Shown piece by piece: positions 58,260 to 64,000 of a stretch of 64,000 bases of DNA (positions are counted from its first letter, which is position 1; every line of letters starts with the position of its first letter). Both the position numbers and the translations under genes were made by a program. The stretch comes from Rhodocaloribacter litoris (GTDB taxonomy: Bacteria > Bacteroidota > Rhodothermia > Rhodothermales > ISCAR-4553), in the NCBI RefSeq assembly GCF_011682235.2, contig NZ_CP076718.1:1764033-1828032 (forward strand), read 5' to 3'. Below the pieces are notes generated by a model. That model saw nothing but the letters and a program-made list of their open reading frames with translations, was not told the DNA's origin and did not search any database.

Positions 58260-58640
58260 TCAGGCGATCGGGCGTAGCGTGGCAGGCACTCCCTCCTGCT
58301 CCTCTCGCGCCTGGCGAGCCTGTCGCCAACTCTCATATTCGTCCATGTTGAAATACCTCTTTCCACTGATCCGGTACTCTTGTTGCTCGACCAGTAGCGC
58401 CCCGATCAGCCGTAGAGCTGCGGCCTCGTTCGGGAAGATCCGGATCATCCCCTCGCGCCGCCTGAGCTCCTCGTTGAGACGCTCCAGCATGTTCGTCGTG
58501 CGCAAACGACGGCGGTACTTCGCCGGCAGCACGAGCACCGCAATGGCGTCCTCAAGGCCGGCCTCCAGGATCTCGAGGGCAGCGTCGCGGCGTGTACGCG
58601 CCGCGCCCTTGTCCTCGAACGCCTCAGCGAGCGCATCGAA
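58260..58640 (-). mobile_element. IS256-family transposase 3' remnant
   Basis: The part of the chimeric gene that encodes the transposase C-terminus (RRRLRTTNMLERLNEELRRR and following). The DDE-bearing central part of the transposase is absent, so the remnant cannot transpose. I could not identify an inverted end in 58203..58259. Confidence 0.7.
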
Positions 58641-58913
58641 GGCCCGACGGGCCAGCCTGGTCATCTCCGGGGGCAATAGCCCCTTCTTGACGAACTCTCG
58701 GCTGAAAAGGGTGAGGGCCCCGCTGTGCTTCGAGGTGCCGAGACGGCGGGTCACGAGCAAGGCCAGGACCCCGTAGAAAATGGCATAGTAGGCCCGGTTG
58801 ACGGCATCACGGGGCAGACCGGCATCGATGAGGGTGCGGGCGACCTGAAGCGCATCCGTCGCTTGCTCCATGCGATAGGCAGCAAGCACACGAATCTTCT
58901 CAGCCTCCGTCAT
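58260..58913 (-). CDS. Chimera: HEPN toxin-like N-terminus fused to IS256-family transposase C-terminus
   Basis: 217 residues. Residues 1-92 are a HEPN domain of the HEPN/MNT type (YRMEQATDALQVARTLIDAG; AVNRAYYAIFYGVLALL; SKHSGALTLFSREFVKKG; MTRLARRAFD). From about residue 93 the sequence becomes the C-terminus of an IS256/Mutator transposase (ALEILEAGLEDAIAVLVLPAKYRRRLRTTNMLERLNEELRRR, IRIFPNEAAALRLIGALL, ISGKRYFNMDEYESW). The usual HEPN C-terminal helix after RAFD is missing. The start overlaps the antitoxin-type MNT stop by four bases. The chimera is in frame and uninterrupted. Whether it is folded, toxic or dead is unknown. Confidence 0.8.
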   Translation of the reverse strand: MTEAEKIRVLAAYRMEQATDALQVARTLIDAGLPRDAVNRAYYAIFYGVLALLVTRRLGTSKHSGALTLFSREFVKKGLLPPEMTRLARRAFDALAEAFEDKGAARTRRDAALEILEAGLEDAIAVLVLPAKYRRRLRTTNMLERLNEELRRREGMIRIFPNEAAALRLIGALLVEQQEYRISGKRYFNMDEYESWRQARQAREEQEGVPATLRPIA

Positions 58914-59230
58914 GCCGCCACCCCCTCTCGAAGAATGTGGGCGACCAACGGGCTGACCGAAAGCGGGCCTTCTTCAATGGCCCGACGCTCGAATACAAGC
59001 GTGTTCAAGATCCGGTTTGCCGAAAAGCCCGCTTCCCAGGCGACATCGCCAATCCAGTCCTTCACTTCACGCGTCGCGGGCTGATCCAGGACGACGCACA
59101 CATCCAGATCCGACGCCCACGTCGCGTCGCCCCGGACCCGGGAGCCGAAGGCCCGGACCCGCGCCCCCGGAAAACGCACACGCACCCGGGCGGCAAAGTC
59201 CTCGAGGATATGTCGATCGACCGGATCCAT
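58910..59230 (-). CDS. MNT-domain nucleotidyltransferase (antitoxin of a HEPN/MNT pair)
   Basis: 106 residues from ATG 59230 (MDPVDRHILEDFAARVRVRF) with GAGGA seven bases upstream; the longer open frame is antisense to another remnant. The minimal nucleotidyltransferase motif is complete: GSRVRGDATWASDLDV (GS at 29-30, DxD at 41/43). In known HEPN/MNT (type VII) systems the MNT protein modifies and silences the HEPN RNase with AMP. Here its stop overlaps the start of the HEPN chimera (ATGA), the normal order and coupling for such a pair. Confidence 0.85.
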   Translation of the reverse strand: MDPVDRHILEDFAARVRVRFPGARVRAFGSRVRGDATWASDLDVCVVLDQPATREVKDWIGDVAWEAGFSANRILNTLVFERRAIEEGPLSVSPLVAHILREGVAA

Positions 59231-59263
59231 GACGGTTCCTCTTACGCACCGTGGTTTTATTGT

Positions 59264-59371
59264 ATCCCGGCGCTCTGGTCGTTCCATCTCCTGGCCCGCC
59301 CCGCGCCCGACCGCTTCGCCCGCCACGGCTACGACCTCTACTACCGCCTCCGCGCCGCCGTACCGTTCTGA
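59264..59371 (+). pseudogene. 3' remnant of an exported (barrel-type) protein gene
   Basis: An open end IPALWSFHLLARPAPDRFARHGYDLYYRLRAAVPF followed by a stop at 59371 has the alternating pattern and terminal Phe of a last outer-membrane barrel strand. It has no start of its own, because its upstream side runs into the MNT gene on the other strand. It has the same orientation as the 5' remnant at 57550..57821. It may be the other end of the same gene, split by the MNT-HEPN/IS256 segment. Confidence 0.4.
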
Positions 59372-59389
59372 GGCGGCGGCACCCTCCGA

Positions 59390-60445
59390 TCAATTGAGAT
59401 CCTGCATTCGATACACGACGGCCGTTGTGTCTCGAAGCGCGTAGACATAGTTGCCCGCAACGGATACGCTCCTGGAAAAACCGGGTAACTTGATCGAATA
59501 CAGATAATCTCCCTTATCGGTCTCGTAGACATCAATTATCGTTACACCCATTTCCTTCGAACGACTCCCTGCATACAGGTAAAGCTTCCCGTTTGAATAG
59601 GAAGGACTCACATAAAGTACTTTTCTGCCAGAGATCATCTGAACCTTGTTTCCCCCTATTGTTCTCGTTTCAATCGAAGGGGCCTCTCCTGATTCCAGTG
59701 TTTTCCGAGCAAACACCGGCACACCGTTCTCTTTATATTTTACTATAAATCCATAATACATAGGAATATAAATCAGATTTCTATCTATCGTTATAATGTT
59801 TCCATCTAGAGAAATGGCACCAGTTTCATAATCCTCGATTAGATTCCCAAAATTGACCACTAAACTGTCTCTGCTATCGTATAGATAAAATATTTCTGGC
59901 TTAAACGGCGAGATACGCATAACATAATACCAACCATCCTCCATCGGAGCAACACGTAGAATACCCTCCTTAAATGTCAACCTTCTGATAAAACCACCAT
60001 CACGCTCAAACCAGTTGAGACTGCGTGCCCCACCATCGGCTATCCAAACCAAGCCGTTTTCGCCGATTGCTACATCAGTTGGGTTAATAAACTCCCCTGG
60101 CCCCTCACCTTTACCCCCGTATTTTGCAACAAGTTTTCCATCTATATCAAATTTTTTAACACTCATATCACCATAATCTATTACATAGACATCATTGGCA
60201 TATCCTTCAATGACGAGAGGGCGATAGAGCACAACATCATCTTTATCTCCAACAATACCAATAGTATCCACCCTAACTTCCTTCCAATTACGTACATCAA
60301 CACGTTGCTCAACCAGAGACAATTTCAAAGATGTAGAGGCTTTAACAACAATTGTATCGTCTTTTGACCCCCTACCATACCTTACCCATACGTAGAGCAC
60401 AGCTGTCGCAAAAAGCAATATCAAAATTACAATTGACCTCCTCAT
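59390..60445 (-). CDS. Six-bladed beta-propeller protein, AT-rich gene
   Basis: 351 residues: a short N-terminal membrane anchor (IVILILLFATAVLYVWV) followed by NHL/6-bladed propeller repeats (VYVIDYGDMSVKKFDIDGKLVAKYGGKGEGPGEF; VAIGENGLVWIADGGARSLNWFERDG). Such proteins are frequent in Bacteroidota, with unknown ligands. The codon usage is far more AT-rich than everything around it (many Ile/Asn/Lys with A/T endings), which points to recent transfer. The first codons ATGAGGAGGTCA contain the only Shine-Dalgarno-like sequence, so the real start may be slightly further in. Confidence 0.8.
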   Translation of the reverse strand: MRRSIVILILLFATAVLYVWVRYGRGSKDDTIVVKASTSLKLSLVEQRVDVRNWKEVRVDTIGIVGDKDDVVLYRPLVIEGYANDVYVIDYGDMSVKKFDIDGKLVAKYGGKGEGPGEFINPTDVAIGENGLVWIADGGARSLNWFERDGGFIRRLTFKEGILRVAPMEDGWYYVMRISPFKPEIFYLYDSRDSLVVNFGNLIEDYETGAISLDGNIITIDRNLIYIPMYYGFIVKYKENGVPVFARKTLESGEAPSIETRTIGGNKVQMISGRKVLYVSPSYSNGKLYLYAGSRSKEMGVTIIDVYETDKGDYLYSIKLPGFSRSVSVAGNYVYALRDTTAVVYRMQDLN

Positions 60446-60469
60446 ATCATATATATTTTTAAGACATCG

Positions 60470-60512
60470 ATATAGCGTTGGTCAATGCTATTGAGGGCGT
60501 CGTTGTGCAGCG
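60470..60512 (+). repeat. Copy A of a 40-bp intergenic repeat
   Basis: TATAGCGTTGGTCAATGCTA and the following TTGAGGGCGTCGTTGTGCAGCG recur, inverted and with only a few changes, at 62262..62302 and, in the same orientation with more changes, at 62207..62240. It lies just upstream of the AT-rich propeller gene. A separate 7-bp hairpin (60522..60540) follows. Confidence 0.75.
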
Positions 60513-60655
60513 CGATGCAGCCGCACCCTTCACGGGTGCGCCCCAGGGCCCACAGGAGAGCCCGGACCGACGGGACGCGCAACGCGTCCAGATCCGCGGC
60601 TACAGGTGGACCGTTCGCTAAGCAATTTCTTCAAACCATTTTGTCTGTTCAAGCC

Positions 60656-61012
60656 TTACTCGCCGGCCAGGGCCCGCAACCGCGCCCGCGTCTGCTCCAC
60701 ATCCAGGCGGTGATACCCGCCGTCCACGTCCCGGACAACCGGCGGCCAGCCGTCGTCGTCCACGGGGAAGCCCGACCGCACGGCCAGGGCCCACCCTTCC
60801 GCTGCCCACCGCGCCATCAGGTCGAGGTTGATCAGCGCCTTCCGCGCCAGCAGGCGCTCCGGCCGGACGGCTTCGAGGTCAAACACCCGCACCGTTACGG
60901 ACTGCCGGACCACGCCCCCCGCCTCCTCGCCTTCGTCCTCTCTCCTTCCACACCCTGTCAGTGCTATGAGCAGTACCATGCTCGCCCGCTGCAAAAGTCT
61001 TCGCCAGATCAC
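60656..61012 (-). CDS. Small lipoprotein of unknown function
   Basis: 118 residues from the GTG at 61012 ((M)IWRRLLQRASMVLLIALTGC), which gives a proper positively charged signal with lipobox LTGC; an ATG 33 nt further in (107 aa) would leave almost no n-region. The mature part is acidic at first and then compact (VTVRVFDLEAVRPERLLARKALINLDLMARWAAEGWAL...DGGYHRLDVEQTRARLRALAGE). I do not recognise the family. It lies 25 nt after the propeller lipoprotein gene and is probably its operon partner. Confidence 0.65.
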   Translation of the reverse strand: MIWRRLLQRASMVLLIALTGCGRREDEGEEAGGVVRQSVTVRVFDLEAVRPERLLARKALINLDLMARWAAEGWALAVRSGFPVDDDGWPPVVRDVDGGYHRLDVEQTRARLRALAGE

Positions 61013-61037
61013 GCCTTTATGGTGTTCTGAGGTTGGT

Positions 61038-62111
61038 TCACGGGCCTTTCCGGCGCAGCGTGTATTCGCGGATCTCGTACCGCCCGAAGTCATACGCCTC
61101 GTCCTGGGTGACGATGTAGAACCGCTCCCCGGCCCCCTGCGTGATCCCCCGCTCGTGCTCGATCCCATGGTAGAGCAGCCGCCCCTCCCGGTCGAACACG
61201 TTGATCACCACGCGCGGCCCGTCTCCCGGAAAGTTGGCCCGCCAGAAGTCGATCACCACGTAGTCCCCCACCGGGTAGATATTCCGAACCAGGGTATACT
61301 TCATCTTATCGGATTGCCTCGCGCTCTTTACAGGATCACGCGGGAGCGCGGCCATGTCGAGCGGAACCACGTCGGGGGAGGGCTTCAGGTCGATGACCCG
61401 TTCCAGCCGGCCCGCCGCGTCGTAGACCGCCACCCGGTTTCCCGTCCGGTGTGCCAGGTACATCCGCCCCGAGGCATCCCGCCCCGCGATGAAGGGCAGC
61501 CCCTTGAAGTCCGGCTGGATCTCGCGTTCGGGGGCGTAGCGGCGCAGCACCTCCCCCTCCAGGTCCTGCTCCTGCACCGTGCAGAACCCCTGCTCCCGCC
61601 GCTCCTCGTCGCAGTAGACATGCGTCACCGTGACGAAGCGCACCGCCCCGGCCTCTTCCACGAGGAAGGACTGCGTCAGCGGGCCGAAGGTGTAGAGCGG
61701 GAACGTGTCGAGGTACTGCCCGGCCGCATCGAAGAACTGCACCCGGAAGTTGGGCGTGTTCTCCCGGACGAAGATGCGTCCCTGGCGGTCGAGGCCCACC
61801 CAGTCCGGTTCGGTGAACTCGCCGGGTCCCTGGCCGTTGCGTCCCCAGGCGTCGACGAAGGTGCCGTCGTGCCGGAAGCGCAGCACGCGGTGGTTCTGCG
61901 GGTCGGGGATGACGAAGTGGTCTTCGGAGACGGCGAAGTGGCCCATGTCGAAGAGGGGTTCTTCGGCGGAGCCTTCGAGCACGGTGGTTCGCTGCAGGGC
62001 AAAGACCTCGTCGAACGTGGCGGGCGTGGGACCGGCAGGATCTTTCTCCTGCCCGCTGCACCCCAGCCACAGCACGGCCGCCAGGAGGGCGGGTGAGAGC
62101 GCGCGTTTCAT
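61038..62111 (-). CDS. Six-bladed beta-propeller lipoprotein
   Basis: 357 residues with lipoprotein signal MKRALSPALLAAVLWLGC. The mature part has NHL-like propeller blades (FVIPDPQNHRVLRFRHDGTFVDAWGRNGQGPGEF; VGLDRQGRIFVRENTPNFRVQFFDAAGQYLDTFP; GRDASGRMYLAHRTGNRVAVYDAAGRLERVI). It is high in GC like the genome, unlike the related fold encoded at 59390..60445. The two are about 600 nt apart with the repeat copy A and a small lipoprotein gene between them. Ligand unknown. Confidence 0.82.
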   Translation of the reverse strand: MKRALSPALLAAVLWLGCSGQEKDPAGPTPATFDEVFALQRTTVLEGSAEEPLFDMGHFAVSEDHFVIPDPQNHRVLRFRHDGTFVDAWGRNGQGPGEFTEPDWVGLDRQGRIFVRENTPNFRVQFFDAAGQYLDTFPLYTFGPLTQSFLVEEAGAVRFVTVTHVYCDEERREQGFCTVQEQDLEGEVLRRYAPEREIQPDFKGLPFIAGRDASGRMYLAHRTGNRVAVYDAAGRLERVIDLKPSPDVVPLDMAALPRDPVKSARQSDKMKYTLVRNIYPVGDYVVIDFWRANFPGDGPRVVINVFDREGRLLYHGIEHERGITQGAGERFYIVTQDEAYDFGRYEIREYTLRRKGP

Positions 62112-62206
62112 GGTGCGTCGTTGTTCGGGTGATACGGATGCGGATGACGACCCTTCATCGGGTTGTCACGAAAGCACCGGGACCGTCACAGGTCATCTCT
62201 TTTCCT

Positions 62207-62302
62207 TATAGCGGAGGTCATGTTATTGAGGGCATGGCTGCCCTTAGCGAGCCGGACCCACCGCTCACAACGACGCTTCAATAGCATGGACCAACGCTAT
62301 AA
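62207..62302. repeat. Palindromic repeat, copy B (two inverted arms)
   Basis: The left arm (62207..62240) and right arm (62262..62302) are inverted copies of the 40-bp repeat at 60470..60512, so the site folds into a long imperfect hairpin. The outer ends are a perfect 8-bp inverted repeat (TTATAGCG...CGCTATAA). It lies between the divergent-sided propeller lipoprotein and the 3' end of the RND gene, and has the layout of a small non-autonomous mobile element. The rest of 62112..62310 holds no gene. Confidence 0.7.
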
Positions 62303-62310
62303 TGTTCTTT

Positions 62311-64000
62311 TCAATCCGATGCTTTTCGGCCAAAACCGGTATTCCGGCGTCGTCTGGTGCGGCTCAGCAGGGCGACGGTGGCGAGGGGGGCCAGCAGGGT
62401 GGCCGCCAGCAACCCGCCCGTGACGGTCACGGCCATGCCCTGCCAGAAGCCGGCCTCGTCGGGGAAGACGAGCAGCGGCAGCAGCGCCACGACGGACGAG
62501 AGCGTGGTGGTCCACATCGGCCGGAGGCGCTCGCGCACGGCCAGGCGGATCAGCGGGGCGGGCCGGCCGTGCGGGCGCCGCGCCCGGAGCTGCCGGTACC
62601 GGTCGAGGAGCAGCAGGCTGTCGTTGACGGCGATGCCGGCCAGCAGCACCACCCCGATGAACGCGCCCTCGGCAAAGTTCGCCCCGCTCCAGAGGAACCC
62701 CACGGCCACCCCGATCGCCGCCGCCGGCAGGCTCAGCAGCATCACCAGCGGCAGCCACCACGACTCGAACACCACGGCTGCGATCAGAAAGACGAGCGCG
62801 GTGGTGACGGGCAGCGCCCAGCCGGCGGACCGCTTCAGCTCCTCCTCCCCGAAGAAGCTGTAGGTGGGATACTTGAGCCGGTAGCCGGGCGGCAGCGGCA
62901 TCGACGCGACCACGCCGCCGATGAGCCGGTGGCCCATCTGGTACGGCCCCCTAAAGTCGACACTGACGTAGCGGCGGTATTGCTGGTCGATGCGCTCGAC
63001 GGCCGAGGGAGTGCGCACCACGCGCATCGGCGCCAGGGCGGCCAGCTGCACCTGCACGCTGTCGGCCAGGGGGAAGGGGCGGGCGGCCAGGCGGGCGACG
63101 TCGATCGTCTCGGCGCCGGCCACCTCCACGCGCACGGGCAGGTACGGCTCGCCCGCGATGGGGGCGAAGAAGACGGGGAAGCGAGTGGCGAAGACGGGGC
63201 GGAGGGCGGCCGCCACGGCGCCGGCGGGCAGGCCGGTGCGGAGCTGGGCCTCGGCCGTCCAGTCGAACCGCAGCACCTCGCGGGCGTCGGGGCGGCCGAA
63301 GCGGTCGACGTCGCAGTTGACGTCCACCACGCGGCGGCTGGCACGGCGGAGGCGGGCGGCCAGGCGCTCGCAGACGGCTTCGAGCCCCTCGTAGTCGGGG
63401 CCGTAGGCTTCGATGCGGAAGCCCGAGATGCCGGCGCCGCTGCCGCTGTAGTAGCCTTCGGGCAGCAGCCCGCCCACGTAGAGGTAGGTCATCCCCGCGA
63501 TGTGGACGGCCTGCTGGATGAGCCGCTCGCGCACCAGGTAGGGCTCGGCGGTGCGGAGGCTGGCCTCCGTGAAGCGCACCCGCAGCATCGCGCTGTGCTC
63601 GGTCACCTGGGCCACCGTGCGGGCGACGGACGGGGAGGCCAGCGCCGTGGCTTCGAAGCGCTGCAGGAGCGTGTCGGCCCGCCCGATGGGGGTGCCGGGG
63701 GGAAAGCCGATGCTCACCCGCACCTCGGGCGCCGCCTCGAAGTTCCAGCGCCGCCCGAAGGTGGTCTTGCGGAAGAAGGGCCGGCCGACGCCGCCGAGCA
63801 CCGCCTCGACGGTGGGGCGCACGGCCTGCACGGCCTCATGGCCGAGCGTCGCGTTGTAGAGATCGGCCAGCCGGCGGGCGGGCGTGGACCAGTCGTCTTC
63901 CGGCGCCAGGCGGGCCGGCAGCCACCACAGCGGCAGGCCGAGGGCCAGCACGAGGGCTGCCAGCGTCAGCCGGGGGAAGCGGGCGGCCAGCCGGTAGGGC
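62311..64000 (-). CDS. RND-type efflux transporter, C-terminal part (5' end outside the window)
   Basis: 563 codons are present and the frame is open to the right edge, so the visible ATG at 63951 is internal. After a first membrane segment (LTLAALVLALGLPLWWLPARL) there is a large periplasmic domain (FEAAPEVRVSIGFPPGTPIGRADTLLQRFE...) and then the second membrane bundle (FLIAAVVFESWWLPLVMLLSLPAAAIGVAVGFLW; GVVLLAGIAVNDSLLLLDRYRQL; RPMWTTTLSSVVALLPLLV), which matches AcrB/CusA-type proteins including the G-x-x-V-N-x-x-L segment. This suggests proton-driven export; the substrate cannot be told from the visible part. Confidence 0.88.
   Translation of the reverse strand, partial: PYRLAARFPRLTLAALVLALGLPLWWLPARLAPEDDWSTPARRLADLYNATLGHEAVQAVRPTVEAVLGGVGRPFFRKTTFGRRWNFEAAPEVRVSIGFPPGTPIGRADTLLQRFEATALASPSVARTVAQVTEHSAMLRVRFTEASLRTAEPYLVRERLIQQAVHIAGMTYLYVGGLLPEGYYSGSGAGISGFRIEAYGPDYEGLEAVCERLAARLRRASRRVVDVNCDVDRFGRPDAREVLRFDWTAEAQLRTGLPAGAVAAALRPVFATRFPVFFAPIAGEPYLPVRVEVAGAETIDVARLAARPFPLADSVQVQLAALAPMRVVRTPSAVERIDQQYRRYVSVDFRGPYQMGHRLIGGVVASMPLPPGYRLKYPTYSFFGEEELKRSAGWALPVTTALVFLIAAVVFESWWLPLVMLLSLPAAAIGVAVGFLWSGANFAEGAFIGVVLLAGIAVNDSLLLLDRYRQLRARRPHGRPAPLIRLAVRERLRPMWTTTLSSVVALLPLLVFPDEAGFWQGMAVTVTGGLLAATLLAPLATVALLSRTRRRRNTGFGRKASD

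Noticed and set aside
62298..62303. TATAAT as a plus-strand promoter
   Set aside because: No -35 at a suitable distance and no plus-strand gene follows; it is part of the palindromic repeat arm.

Overview
The window looks like a chromosomal segment of a high-GC, thermophile-type member of the Rhodothermales (Rhodothermota/Bacteroidota side). This is an inference from gene content, not a database result. The supporting signs are a str operon with tuf between fusA and rpsJ, a TonB-dependent receptor / C-terminally sorted secreted protein / PorV-type barrel operon typical of type IX secretion, a YpdA-type bacillithiol-disulfide reductase, a DUF5777 barrel protein, and many lipoproteins with clear lipoboxes. 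Most genes are strongly GC-biased at the third codon position; a few (59390..60445, the AAA ATPase at 39244..40224, parts of hsdS) are clearly less GC-rich.

Layout. 1..7.2 kb: rpsL-rpsG-fusA-tuf-rpsJ plus a translationally coupled lipoprotein (all minus), preceded by ftsH. 7.5..14.4 kb: a TPR lipoprotein with a TonB C-terminal domain, pyruvate kinase, a site-2 protease with CBS domains and an orphan ParA ATPase (all minus). 14.6..19 kb: YpdA (plus), an intact ISAs1-type insertion sequence with 20-bp inverted ends and a 10-bp target duplication, and a GH13 lipoprotein. 19..31.4 kb: a heptaheme cytochrome-TPR lipoprotein, the envelope operon TBDR - secreted protein - PorV-like (with a good promoter, a long leader and a strong terminator), and serA (all minus). 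31.7..36.6 kb (plus): ispH of the long cyanobacterial/plant type, a methyltransferase, two small lipoproteins, an M20 peptidase, then tRNA-Leu(CAA) with its own promoter and terminator.

37..49 kb is a defence island directly downstream of the tRNA: a complete type I restriction-modification operon (hsdM, hsdS, hsdR) in which an AAA+ ATPase and an intracellular subtilisin-like protease are inserted between hsdM and hsdS, and an AlbA_2 (Schlafen-like) / HATPase protein between hsdS and hsdR. Start/stop overlaps tie protease-hsdS-AlbA_2 into one translational unit. This protease/ATPase-bearing R-M locus is the best candidate for a poorly described system in the window.

49.5..57.3 kb: a cytosolic GAF-PAS-PAS histidine kinase, Dps, an unrecognised protein, a VIT/vWA secreted protein, and two proteins carrying a CX4CH haem-like motif, one fused to a DUF5777 barrel. 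57.5..59.4 kb is a decayed region: the 5' piece of a frameshifted TolB/peptidase-MA-like gene and what may be the 3' piece of a barrel gene flank an MNT-HEPN toxin-antitoxin pair whose HEPN toxin has been fused in frame to the C-terminus of an IS256-family transposase. 59.4..64 kb: two six-bladed beta-propeller proteins of very different base composition, a small lipoprotein, a palindromic repeat present at two sites, and the 3' part of an RND-type transporter that runs off the window. Heptanucleotide tandem tracts of different sequence sit in four intergenic stretches.
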